NCBI GenBank assembly: GCA_963835165.1
Contig: CAWIGD010000016.1
Span: 1 to 64,000 of the forward strand
From: VAZQ01 sp963835165
GTDB lineage: Bacteria; Pseudomonadota; Alphaproteobacteria; Rhizobiales; Xanthobacteraceae
Direction of reading: 5' to 3'
DNA: 64,000 nucleotides
Shown here piece by piece: positions 1 through 7,852 of this stretch. The position numbers were made by a program, and so were the translations under genes. The notes under the pieces were generated by a model. That model ran no database searches. It saw only the letters and a program-made list of their open reading frames with translations, and was not told the origin of the DNA. Every line of letters starts with the position of its first letter. Positions within the stretch are counted from its first letter, which is position 1.

Positions 1-76
1 TGTGCGCGCAGCGGATCGTCAGCCCCGCCGACGCCGACGTGCTCGCGTATGTGTGCCTTAGATCGTGTAATCTCGC
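1..76 (-). pseudogene. Tyrosine integrase C-terminal fragment
   Basis: Reverse-strand translation from base 76 gives LHDLRHTYAS followed by about 15 residues to the window edge. H-x-L-R-H-T is the conserved box of tyrosine recombinases that carries the second catalytic Arg and its neighbouring His. No N-terminal integrase domain precedes it. Instead it is joined in frame to the first 19 residues of an unrelated small protein (77-133), so this is a deletion-derived remnant or part of a fusion. The C-terminal catalytic Tyr would lie outside the window. Confidence 0.6.
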
Positions 77-133
77 GCCGTTGAGGTCGGCGGCTTTCAG
101 GTACTTGCTCGGGAACACTTCATTACGTTTCAT
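77..133 (-). pseudogene. Truncated element-borne small protein, N-terminus only
   Basis: The ATG at 133 on the reverse strand follows a purine-rich ribosome-binding site (GGAAAGGA). It encodes MKRNEVFPSKYLKAADLNG before the sequence runs directly into the integrase motif. A Lys-rich start with E-V-F-P-S-K-Y-L-K-A is typical, from memory, of a short protein family common on plasmids and prophage-like islands of proteobacteria. The rest of that protein is missing. The abrupt, in-frame junction suggests an internal deletion. Confidence 0.45.
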
Positions 134-174
134 TTCGAAGTCCTTTCCATTGCCGGGGAAGAGCGCCCGGCGCG

Positions 175-424
175 CTACTCGCCGCTGGGGCCGGTCTCGT
201 CGCGCGCTTGGCGCGTAATGTCGTGGAATTCGCAGCGTCTGCACGATCTCGGCGCGCACTTCCGGCGCATGCTGAGCAGTGTCGTCGCCCAAGAGGACGC
301 TCGCGCGGTCCTGCAGATAGCGGGTCATCTCCGAGCGGTCGCGGCGAGTGTGGCCAGGGCCGGGGCACAGGTTGGGGCCGCACACCGTGCCGCCCAGCAG
401 GTGGGTAATCGAGCGGATATTCAT
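175..424 (-). pseudogene. Frameshifted small element protein
   Basis: The ATG at 424 overlaps the stop of the preceding gene (ATGA). The product begins MNIRSITHLLGG and contains the segment CPGPGHTRRDRS, which resembles the start of phage or plasmid primase-like proteins. About 50 residues later coding sense moves to another frame, giving EFHDITRQARDE and a TAG at 175-177, just before the ribosome-binding site of the next gene. One indel around 235-245 would restore a protein of about 82 residues. Function is not assigned; the primase resemblance is weak. Confidence 0.4.
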
Positions 425-615
425 TGCCGCCCCCCGACGCTACGGTCGAGATCGAGCACGCCGTGGTTAAGCGATAGCCAGATGGCGTCGGCGAAGGCTT
501 CGCTCTGGCTACCGTACACCCAACCGCTGTCCCGAGCGGCAGGCACAAGCCACGCGTCATCCTCGCGGACGATGCGGATGGCGAACGGGGGAAACGGCAG
601 GATACCGGCGGTCAT
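421..615 (-). CDS. Small element-type protein of unknown function
   Basis: A 64-residue reading frame whose ATG is at 615; a TTG at 630 is an alternative start. It contains FAIRIVREDDAWLV and GWVYGSQSEAFADA, a pattern I associate with short conserved proteins next to primase or integrase genes on integrated elements of Alphaproteobacteria. Its stop codon overlaps the start of the next gene as ATGA, which supports real translation coupling. There is no signal peptide or membrane segment. Function unknown. Confidence 0.45.
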   Translation of the reverse strand: MTAGILPFPPFAIRIVREDDAWLVPAARDSGWVYGSQSEAFADAIWLSLNHGVLDLDRSVGGRQ

Positions 616-669
616 GGCGACCACCGGCAAAATAAGCTATTATCCACTTTGGCGCGGCCGCGTCGCGGA

Positions 670-752
670 TTTGCAGGTTTTGCAAACTCCACATGCCGTG
701 GCTTTGCAGGTCCCGCAAATTCCACGCTGTGCGGCTTTGCAAGTCTTGCAAA
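670..752. repeat. Three-copy 33-bp-period palindrome array
   Basis: Three 17-bp near-palindromes with consensus TTTGCARGTYYYGCAAA start at 670, 703 and 736, exactly 33 bp apart. The half sites TTTGCA and TGCAAA are fully kept in copies 1 and 3; copy 2 has CGCAAA. The spacers vary. Because 33 is a multiple of three, the array is also an 11-residue repeat in protein frames on both strands. It could be iterons or operators of the element, or part of a repeat-containing protein gene. Confidence 0.7.
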
Positions 753-1112
753 GCCAACGCGATGTGGATATTTTCGACGTTGCAATGTTTGGAATGCTTT
801 GAGAGGGCGGCGCTCGTAACGCCGCCTTCTCGCTTTCTCAGGGCGGGTCAACTGCTCCCTCCATTATTTCGGGTTTGCGTCGCCGCATGGCGGCTTCTTT
901 CACCCAACTGCGGGCCGAAGCCTTCGCCGCCGTAGCCGGCGCAGGGTCTCGGGGTGAGCCGCAGTGGCTTGCGCGATTTCGCGCTCGGCCAACCACGGCC
1001 GCCAGCGGGGCGCTGCAGTCCCATTCTGACAAGCGAAAATTCCGATTTTCGCTCAATGGGCCGAAACGAACCAAAATGTCAGAATTTGCTTTGATATCGT
1101 GGAGGCACCGAG

Positions 1113-1159
1113 AGCCTTCCAAGCTGATGACGAGGGTTCGATTCCCTTCACCCGCTCCA
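1113..1159 (+). other. 3' half of tRNA-Gly(TCC): probable attachment site
   Basis: From 1113 the sequence matches the anticodon loop (CTTCCAA, anticodon TCC), variable region, T arm (stem GAGGG/CCCTT, TTCGATT loop), 3' acceptor strand (CACCCGC), discriminator and encoded CCA (1157-1159) of a bacterial tRNA-Gly. There is no matching 5' half: the sequence upstream cannot form the acceptor or D stem, and the anticodon stem carries a G-G mismatch. Integrases of islands commonly recombine at tRNA 3' ends and leave such partial copies, so this is probably an att copy, with the intact gene left of the window. Confidence 0.8.
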
Positions 1160-1281
1160 AGATTTCAATGACCAGTGCCGCATTCGACCAAGTGGAGCGA
1201 GCAAGCTCCGCTATTTGCGACGGGCGATCGCGAACTTCGGGCGAGCGAAGCGTGTGGACAGTCCGCATTTGCAGGCAAGAG

Positions 1282-2001
1282 TCAGCGCGGGCGGATCGAC
1301 AGGTTGCGAAAGTGGCCATCCGCGCCGATGCCGACAAATAGCCCCACAGTCCCATGCGCATCGGGACCTCGTTTGAGGTCGTGTACGATCAATGCAGGCT
1401 GCTCGGCCATACCGACGTACAGTCGCGCGTCCGCCCCTGCGACCTCAATTCGAAGATGGGTCCATTCGCCGACCTCGAGATCGACGTAGGATTCATACTG
1501 GCCCGGCGCTTCACGGCGCAGGCGGTCGAAATCATAGCCGGGATAGGAGAAATACTGGGTCGAGCGGTTACGTCGCAACTGGTCGCTGGCGCGGCCGTTG
1601 CTCGGTCGGATATAAAGTCCCTCGCATCCAAACGTCCCACCCTGCTCATCGATGCGGAAAGCGACTCCGATGAAGCCGCGCGCGTTCGCGGGCGCGTCCG
1701 CAAGCGATGATCCTGCGACGTCCACCTCGATCGTGCCATCATGGAAATCCAACCCTGGAACGAACGCAAAGGTGTCGGTGTCAAAGCCTCGGTAGGGGCC
1801 AGTCTGGCGGACCTCGAGCGCGGCACTGTCGCGGTAGCGCACGGCCTTCACGGTCACATTGCGCGGCTTGACCTGAGCCGCGTCATTCAACGGCAGTGTG
1901 ATTAGATTCTCTTCCCCGGCAACGGGGGTCGCCTCCATGACCAGCACTAACAGCAACGCCGCAGCCAGGAGTCCCTGTAACGTTTTGACCGCTTTGCCCA
2001 T
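1282..2001 (-). CDS. Exported LamG/DUF1080-like protein
   Basis: A 239-residue protein with an N-terminal signal peptide (MGKAVKTLQG, hydrophobic core, cleavage near PVAG). The mature part is beta-rich, with alternating short strands and motifs such as GFIGVAFRI, EVGEWTHLRIEVAG and GTVGLFVGIGADGHFRNL. That is the pattern of concanavalin-like jelly-roll domains (LamG or DUF1080 class) that bind or hydrolyse glycans. No catalytic residues can be assigned. It lies alone on the reverse strand beside the tRNA fragment. Probably periplasmic or surface-exposed; substrate unknown. Confidence 0.7.
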   Translation of the reverse strand: MGKAVKTLQGLLAAALLLVLVMEATPVAGEENLITLPLNDAAQVKPRNVTVKAVRYRDSAALEVRQTGPYRGFDTDTFAFVPGLDFHDGTIEVDVAGSSLADAPANARGFIGVAFRIDEQGGTFGCEGLYIRPSNGRASDQLRRNRSTQYFSYPGYDFDRLRREAPGQYESYVDLEVGEWTHLRIEVAGADARLYVGMAEQPALIVHDLKRGPDAHGTVGLFVGIGADGHFRNLSIRPR

Positions 2002-2274
2002 GTAGCAATAGTTAAATCATCGCGCTGGCTTGCGCGACACCTATGTCTGGGTCTTGGGCGTCGCCATCAGCTTGATCCTTTTGGCGCGTATCGGTTCATG
2101 GAAGAAAAACGCGGCCACAATTGAACGGAGACAGGACCGCGCACATCCGGAGATTGCCAATTGTTAATTCCACTGACACCTCGCGGTAATGGCTTGCTCT
2201 TCATGTTCCCGATTATTGCGGCTCACATGCTGCTGGCGGCGTGATGGTTGGCACGACTGAAGGGCGACTCACCA
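2002..2274. other. Intergenic stretch with a possible gene remnant
   Basis: No complete gene is seen. On the plus strand, about 2017-2166 encodes an open segment containing TYVWVLGVAISLILLARIGS followed by a basic tail and a stop. It looks like the last membrane helix of a lost membrane protein, but it has no start and no recognised family. The segment may be chance. Its position beside element-type genes suggests a decaying insertion zone. Confidence 0.3.
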
Positions 2275-2550
2275 ATGACCGATGCTTTGAATGGGCGCGG
2301 GCACCCCACGCCGGAATACGCGTTCAAAGTGAAGCTCGTCGCCGTGGTGCGCGTGCGTGCCGCAAATGAGACGGAGGCTCGTCGGGTGCTTCCCTCAATC
2401 CTCAGCTCGCCGGGCACGGTCGATATCAAGGTGGCGAATGAGAATAATGCCGCGCTCGGCGTGGACGCTCTGGTCACCGACGTTGATTTCGCTATTGAAG
2501 AAAGCGCTGCGCTCTTCGAGGTAGACGGGACGATAATCAAGCAGGGTTGA
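2275..2550 (+). CDS. Small conserved element-type protein
   Basis: The ATG at 2275 (MTDALNGRG) is preferred over the upstream start at 2248, giving 91 residues. The middle reads AFKVKLVAVVRVRAANETEA, an alternating beta-strand pattern followed by an acidic C-terminus (FAIEESAALFEVDGTI). From memory, similar short proteins occur on rhizobial plasmids and islands and have no known function. It has neither a signal peptide nor a membrane segment. Its stop overlaps the TTG start of the next frame. It may be leftover cargo of the element at 1-1159. Confidence 0.5.
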   Translation: MTDALNGRGHPTPEYAFKVKLVAVVRVRAANETEARRVLPSILSSPGTVDIKVANENNAALGVDALVTDVDFAIEESAALFEVDGTIIKQG

Positions 2551-2777
2551 CCGAGCGCGTGCAGTTCATCGTCGCCGAGCGTGGTGCCGATGTCCGGTTC
2601 AAGTTTGGCGCCCCTCTCAGCTCCTATGACCGCGCTGCATTTGCTTCGGTCACAGCCAGGGCTGCTGCCTTCCTCACCTCCACCGAAGCGTTGAAGCGGC
2701 GGCTGCCGCTGCGGCATGCTGGCGTTCCCGGGGATCGTTCGGGCCGCCGGTCGTCGGCCCGCCGATGGATCTCATGA
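2547..2777 (+). CDS. Uncertain short reading frame
   Basis: A 76-residue frame starting with TTG and overlapping the previous stop (TTGA). The first 40 residues (VQFIVAERGADVRFKFGAP and on) look protein-like. The last third is Arg/Ser-rich low-complexity sequence that resembles out-of-frame GC-rich DNA, so the true gene may be shorter or frameshifted. No family is recognised. Kept only because it abuts and overlaps the preceding frame in the manner of a coupled gene. Confidence 0.25.
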   Translation: MTERVQFIVAERGADVRFKFGAPLSSYDRAAFASVTARAAAFLTSTEALKRRLPLRHAGVPGDRSGRRSSARRWIS

Positions 2778-2862
2778 GTTTTTCTGCGGCAGCTCCGAGA
2801 AATGATGATTTGCAGGCGTCCCCGATAGTCGGATACCGCGCACGGATGGGGCGGAACGACCT

Positions 2863-3603
2863 ATGGATGGCATGGTCCTCGGACTTTTTCTCTTGGCGGC
2901 ATTTCTCGGCGGGCTGGCATCCGGGGTTGCCGGTTTTGCCATGGGCTTCGTGGTGTCCGGTATATGGCTGCACATCATCACACCGATCCAGACCACGACA
3001 CTGATCGTCGGTTACGGCCTGTGGACGCAGGGCTACGGCGTCTGGAAATTGCGGCACGCGCTGAATTGGCGACATGTGGCGCCATTCATCATCGGCGGCG
3101 CCATCGGCGTGCCGATCGGAACGATGCTGCTCACCTCTATCAATCCAGAGTATCTGCGCACCGGAGTCGGCGTGCTGCTGGTGCTTTACAGCATCTACGG
3201 CTTGGCACAGCCGGCGTTCAAGCCGATAAAGGCCGGAGTTGCGGCCGATGCCAGTATCGGAGTCCTCAACGGACTGTTTGCCGGCGTGACCGGTCTCCCA
3301 GGACTCATCGTGACGATCTGGTCGCAGTTACGCGGCTGGCCGAAGGACGTGCAGCGCACGGTCTTCCAGCCGGTCATGCTCGCGGCCATCGTGGTGAACG
3401 CAGTCGCATTGAGCCTCGCTGGTGCCGTCACCGCCGAAACCGTCAAATTATATTTGCTTGGTCTTCCGATGCTGCTGGCCGGCCTGTGGAGCGGATTCAA
3501 ACTGTATGGAAAACTCGACGATGCAGCGTTCCGCAAGGTCATCCTGCTGCTTCTGTTGGTGTCCGGGCTTGCGCTGATCGTGCCCATATCGATGTTTCGG
3601 TAG
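2863..3603 (+). CDS. TauE/SafE family permease
   Basis: A 246-residue, almost entirely hydrophobic protein with about seven or eight predicted membrane helices. It has the family's typical Gly-rich first helix (LGGLASGVAGFAMGFVV) and the internal repeat GVLNGLFAGVTGLPG with an invariant-looking Gly/Pro pair. The family exports sulfite, sulfonates or other organic anions across the inner membrane. The length is normal. It sits alone on the plus strand, 230 bp before the next gene. The substrate cannot be told from sequence. Confidence 0.8.
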   Translation: MDGMVLGLFLLAAFLGGLASGVAGFAMGFVVSGIWLHIITPIQTTTLIVGYGLWTQGYGVWKLRHALNWRHVAPFIIGGAIGVPIGTMLLTSINPEYLRTGVGVLLVLYSIYGLAQPAFKPIKAGVAADASIGVLNGLFAGVTGLPGLIVTIWSQLRGWPKDVQRTVFQPVMLAAIVVNAVALSLAGAVTAETVKLYLLGLPMLLAGLWSGFKLYGKLDDAAFRKVILLLLLVSGLALIVPISMFR

Positions 3604-3663
3604 GCCGCCCGGGGCCGGCTGGTCGGGGATTTACGAAAGGTCCGTGAGGCGGGCATTGCTCTC

Positions 3664-3708
3664 GTGTCCCGGCCGAGCGAGCATCAGCGAGCGAAAAGCC
3701 GGGACCTA
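3664..3708. repeat. REP-like intergenic hairpin
   Basis: GTCCCGGC at 3666-3673 pairs with GCCGGGAC at 3698-3705 around a 24-base purine-rich loop. A related hairpin with the same TCGTGTCCCGG opening and ACCTAG closing lies at 58685-58724, so this belongs to a dispersed family. Such GTCCCGG-type palindromes are common between genes in Bradyrhizobium-like genomes. Confidence 0.65.
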
Positions 3709-3833
3709 GGGGCTGCCTCGAGCGAGGGCGCGGAAAAAGCGCAAGCTTCGTCGCAATGGCGTTGCTATGATCGAACCGTCGGCGCCCCTTCCACTGCGCT
3801 CCAGCGCCCGCCTTATATAATGAGCATCCGACC

Positions 3834-4271
3834 TTGGCATTCGCCGCGGTCGCCTCCGGGGTATCCACTGTGCCCGACGACGGACTGGTCACGCTGCAGA
3901 GTTCGCACGACGTCGCGACCACGCTCGAGCGCCTGACGGCGGCGCTCGAAGCCAAGGGCGTGCGGGTGTTCGCGCGCATCGACCATGCGGCGGGCGCGGC
4001 GAGCGTCGGCCTCGCGCTGCGACCGGCCACGCTGGTCGTATTCGGCAATCCCGCCGCCGGCACCCCGCTGATGCAGGCGGCGCAGACCGTGGGCATCGAC
4101 CTGCCGCTGAAGGCGCTGGTCTGGCAGGACGCCCAGGGCGTGGTTCGCCTGACGTATAATGACCCCGCCTGGATCGCGGCCCGGCATGGGCTGGACGGTG
4201 GCGCAGATCAAGCCGTCGCGGCGATCGCCGCGGGGCTGTCGGCTTTCGCGCGACAGGCCACCGGCCCTTGA
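3834..4271 (+). CDS. DUF302 domain protein
   Basis: A 145-residue protein starting at TTG 3834. Residues about 25-125 match the DUF302 pattern: an amphipathic helix (DVATTLERLTAALEAKGV), the strand VFARIDHAAGA, then LRPATLVVFGNPAAGTPLMQAA and a KALVWQDAQG strand before the last helix. DUF302 proteins are small soluble alpha/beta proteins, often near redox or metal genes, with no established activity. No signal peptide is clear; the first ten residues are mildly hydrophobic. The next gene begins 145 bp downstream. Confidence 0.75.
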   Translation: MAFAAVASGVSTVPDDGLVTLQSSHDVATTLERLTAALEAKGVRVFARIDHAAGAASVGLALRPATLVVFGNPAAGTPLMQAAQTVGIDLPLKALVWQDAQGVVRLTYNDPAWIAARHGLDGGADQAVAAIAAGLSAFARQATGP

Positions 4272-4416
4272 TGACAGCGACCCTCGTCGCGATCGGAGGC
4301 CGGACCTGTCGACCAGGCATTTCGCCCAAACGCGTTGCCGCGCGAGGCTCGATCGGGTGCCAGGCACAGGAACGGTCGCGCGCGGTGCGGGAACTCGGCC
4401 ACGGAGAGCAACAGCG

Positions 4417-4746
4417 ATGTTGAGAATGGCAGCAGTGAGCATGACGCTGATCGTCGCGGGTCTCCAGCTCTTTGAGCTCAATGGCGCCCGGGCGCAGGAT
4501 ATCGCGGGAATGGAGGACTGCACCAAGACCGCCGGCCTGGACAAGCGAACGGGCTGCTTTCAGAGCAACGTCAACTTCCTGCACCAACTCGTGACCAAGA
4601 ACGCGCTCGATGCGCGGCAACGGCTCAATGCAGCCAATAACGAGATCGTTGCGCTCAAAGCGGCGCTGGCGAGCCTGCAAACCACCGTCGAGCAGCTTCA
4701 GGCCGCGCAGAAGGCCGCAAATGAAAAAAAGCCGCCGGCCAAGTAG
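4417..4746 (+). CDS. Small exported coiled-coil protein
   Basis: The ATG at 4417 follows GGAGA at a suitable distance and opens a good signal peptide (MLRMAAVSMTLIVAGL, ending near ARAQ), so longer upstream starts are rejected. The mature protein (about 85 residues) has two Cys (DCTKTAG and TGCFQSN) that may form a disulfide. A long heptad-like helix follows (LNAANNEIVALKAALASLQT) with a Lys/Pro tail. Probably a periplasmic coiled-coil protein. No family is recognised. Confidence 0.65.
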   Translation: MLRMAAVSMTLIVAGLQLFELNGARAQDIAGMEDCTKTAGLDKRTGCFQSNVNFLHQLVTKNALDARQRLNAANNEIVALKAALASLQTTVEQLQAAQKAANEKKPPAK

Positions 4747-4831
4747 CCGGCCCGGACAGCCCGCCCGCCCGGTCGACGGACGCGCGGGCGGGATATCTCC
4801 GGCTGTATAGGGCTGGAATGCGGGGCGGCGG

Positions 4832-4862
4832 TTCCTATTTACGGGACAGTCATTCCTATTTA
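4832..4862 (+). repeat. Direct repeat upstream of tuf copy 1
   Basis: TTCCTATTTA occurs at 4832-4841 and again at 4853-4862, 21 bp apart (two helical turns), 55 bp before the tuf start. The spacing would suit paired protein-binding sites. The AT-rich copies could also supply the promoter -10 region in this otherwise GC-rich leader. No convincing -35/-10 pair was found. Confidence 0.4.
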
Positions 4863-4916
4863 ACAACGCGGTCCGCAAATCTTTCGCAGCGCTGAGAGGG
4901 AACAGAGAACAATCCA

Positions 4917-6125
<1,209 letters not shown>

Positions 6126-6140
6126 GCGCGGTCGAAACGA

Positions 6141-6250
6141 GTAGGGACGACGGAGGACAGACGGCGGGGGCAAGGCGAGCGTGATGGCGCAAGACGACGA
6201 CTTCTCGTCCGTTGCCCTCGCTCCCCCGTTGTCCGTCTTGCGCCTTGCAA
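6141..6250. repeat. GGACAGACG-type imperfect palindrome behind tuf1
   Basis: Starting just behind the tuf stop, the left arm (ACGGAGGACAGACGG, then GGGGGCAAGGCGAG) is imperfectly matched by a right arm (TTGCCCTCGCTCCCCCG, then TTGTCCGTC). This is one of four related elements, the others following rpoB, tuf2 and rpoA. It could act as a transcript-stabilising or processing structure, or be a mobile repeat. Confidence 0.55.
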
Positions 6251-6315
6251 TGGCGCCCGGGTTCATGCATTTACAGTTCCGCGGCGGGCCTCGGGGCCGC
6301 CGCAAACGCTTCCGG

Positions 6316-6391
6316 AGGAGTGTAGCTCAATGGCTAGAGCACCGGTCTCCAAAACCGGGGGTTGGGGGTTCGAGTCCCTCCACTCCTGCCA
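6316..6391 (+). tRNA. tRNA-Trp (CCA anticodon)
   Basis: Acceptor strands AGGAGTG (6316-6322) and CACTCCT (6381-6387) pair fully. The anticodon stem CCGGT/ACCGG encloses the loop CTCCAAA, giving anticodon CCA at 6349-6351. The T loop TTCGAGT is present, the discriminator is G, and the 3' CCA is encoded at 6389-6391. Its place between tuf and secE is the usual one in Alphaproteobacteria. It is probably cotranscribed with tuf and secE-nusG. Confidence 0.97.
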
Positions 6392-6469
6392 GGCGTAATC
6401 GGCTCGGTCAGAAAAGCGTAAAACTTCAATGGGTTATGGCCGCATGCCCGAGACCGCGGCAGGTAAACT

Positions 6470-6667
6470 ATGGCGAAGATCAGTCCGTTCAAGTTCTTGC
6501 AGGAGGTGCGCGCCGAGGCTCAGAAGGTCACCTGGCCGAGCCGGCGCGAGACCGCCATCACCACCGCGATGGTGTTCGTGATGGTCGCCATTGCCTCCGT
6601 CTTCTTTCTGGTGGCGGACCAGTTCATGCGCATGTTCGTGACCCTCATTCTCGGCATCGGCGGCTGA
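6470..6667 (+). CDS. secE: Preprotein translocase subunit SecE
   Basis: A 65-residue single-span form of SecE, the clamp subunit that holds SecY in the inner-membrane translocon. The amphipathic N-terminal helix carries the family signature EVRAEAQKVTWPSRRE, followed by one membrane helix (MVFVMVAIASVFFLVAD). The length is typical for Alphaproteobacteria; the three-span form is enteric. It follows tRNA-Trp by 78 bp and precedes nusG by 13 bp in an invariant pair. Confidence 0.96.
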   Translation: MAKISPFKFLQEVRAEAQKVTWPSRRETAITTAMVFVMVAIASVFFLVADQFMRMFVTLILGIGG

Positions 6668-6680
6668 AGGAGCCGGGGGA

Positions 6681-7214
6681 ATGACCGACAAGCATTGGTA
6701 TATCGTTCAGGCTTATTCGAACTTCGAGCGCAAGGTGGCCGATTCGATTCGCGAGCAGGCCAAGCAACGGCATCTCGATCATCTGTTCGACGAGGTCATG
6801 GTGCCGACCGAAAAGGTCGTCGAGGTGCGCCGCGGGCAGAAGGTCGACGCCGAACGAAAGTTCTTCCCCGGCTACGTGCTGGTGAAGATGGACCTGACCG
6901 ACGAGGCGTACCATCTCATCAAGAACACGCCGAAGGTGACGGGATTTCTCGGCGCCGACAACAAGCCGAAGCCGATCTCGGAGGCCGAGGCCGCGCGCAT
7001 CCTGCACCAGGTGCAAGAGGGCATCGAGCGGCCCAAGCCGTCGGTCTCCTTCGAGGTGGGCGAGCAGGTGCGGGTGTCCGAAGGTCCGTTCGCCTCGTTC
7101 AACGGGGTCGTGGAAGAGGTCGACGACGGCCGCTCGCGGCTCAAGGTCGCCGTCTCCATCTTCGGGCGGCCGACGCGGGTGGAACTCGAAATGGGACAGG
7201 TCGAGAAGCTGTAG
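6681..7214 (+). CDS. nusG: Transcription termination/antitermination factor NusG
   Basis: A 177-residue transcription elongation factor. The NGN domain (WYIVQAYSNFERKVADSI, then FFPGYVLVKM and TGFLGA) binds the RNA polymerase clamp. The C-terminal KOW domain (GEQVRVSEGPFASFNGVVEEV) contacts Rho or ribosomal protein S10. Length is normal. It follows secE by 13 bp and is separated from rplK by a 204-bp leader. Confidence 0.97.
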   Translation: MTDKHWYIVQAYSNFERKVADSIREQAKQRHLDHLFDEVMVPTEKVVEVRRGQKVDAERKFFPGYVLVKMDLTDEAYHLIKNTPKVTGFLGADNKPKPISEAEAARILHQVQEGIERPKPSVSFEVGEQVRVSEGPFASFNGVVEEVDDGRSRLKVAVSIFGRPTRVELEMGQVEKL

Positions 7215-7277
7215 ACGGAAATAGAGAAACGGACAGCGACAAAGGGACGGAATAGCGAGTAGGACTTTTGCGAGCAG

Positions 7278-7300
7278 GCAAGCGCTCGATTCGCGCTTGC
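7278..7300 (+). promoter_or_regulatory. Hairpin in the rplKA leader
   Basis: GCAAGCGC (7278-7285) pairs perfectly with GCGCTTGC (7293-7300) around the loop TCGATTC, with a possible extension by flanking GCAG/TGC. There is no T tract, so it is not a standard terminator. It lies 118 bp before rplK in the region where L1 feedback control or transcript processing of the L11 operon is usually located. A direct L1-site match was not established. Confidence 0.5.
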
Positions 7301-7418
7301 TGCTTCACTAAGTCTTCGAGACGTCTTCGAACGTGGGAGGTGCCGGCGGCCGCCAACCGCCCAGATCCGCACCACGATCCTGAACCGGCCGACACGGCCA
7401 CTGAGCAGGAGTTGAGTC

Positions 7419-7847
7419 ATGGCAAAGAAAATCACGGGCTACATCAAATTGCAGGTGCCGGCGGGGGCCGCCAATCCCTCGCCGCCGATCGGACCGGCGC
7501 TCGGTCAACGCGGCCTCGCGATCATGGAGTTCTGCAAGCAGTTCAACGCGCAGACCCAGAAGATGGAGAAGGGGTCTCCGATCCCGGTCGTGATCACGGT
7601 CTACCAGGACCGCTCCTTCACCTTCGAGATGCGCACCCCGCCGGTGTCCTATTTCATCAAGAAGGCGGCCAAGCTCGAGAGCGGGTCGAAGGCGCCCGGC
7701 CGCGACAAGGTCGGCGCCGTGACCAAGGCGCAGGTGCGCGAGATCGCCGAGCAGAAGATGAAGGACTTGAACTGCGATACCATCGAGGCCGCGATGCGCA
7801 TGGTGGAAGGTTCCGCGCGCTCGATGGGCATCGAGGTTGGGGAGTAA
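7419..7847 (+). CDS. rplK: 50S ribosomal protein L11
   Basis: A 142-residue protein of the GTPase-associated centre, which binds 23S rRNA helices 43-44 and is needed for EF-G and stringent-factor signalling. The N-terminal domain has the Pro-rich PSPPIGPALGQRG motif. The C-terminal rRNA-binding domain runs KDLNCDTIEAAMRMVEGSARSMGI. Length is normal. It is followed 5 bp later by rplA. Confidence 0.97.
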   Translation: MAKKITGYIKLQVPAGAANPSPPIGPALGQRGLAIMEFCKQFNAQTQKMEKGSPIPVVITVYQDRSFTFEMRTPPVSYFIKKAAKLESGSKAPGRDKVGAVTKAQVREIAEQKMKDLNCDTIEAAMRMVEGSARSMGIEVGE

Positions 7848-7852
7848 TCGCC

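Larger units (their letters stand above)
1..1112. mobile_element. Decayed end of an integrated element next to tRNA-Gly
   Basis: This stretch reads as the right-hand end of an integrative element or prophage-like island. On the reverse strand it carries a tyrosine-recombinase motif at the window edge, a run of small tightly spaced genes of the kind found on integrated elements, and a 33-bp-period palindrome array. It ends at a partial tRNA-Gly. The rest of the element would lie left of base 1. Several frames are interrupted, so this is a degraded remnant. No gene is supported between about 760 and 1112. The island interpretation is inferred from the integrase motif plus the tRNA fragment. Confidence 0.6.

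Noticed and set aside
670..752. Possible CRISPR array
   Set aside because: Only three copies of a 17-bp palindrome with 16-bp spacers, which is too short for repeats and spacers of known arrays. The copies are imperfect and no cas gene is nearby.
838..1122. A 94-residue reverse-strand frame beside the tRNA-Gly fragment
   Set aside because: The start overlaps the tRNA fragment and the composition is mixed. Only the C-terminal segment ASARSWVKEAAMRRRKPE looks protein-like, which is not enough to call a gene.
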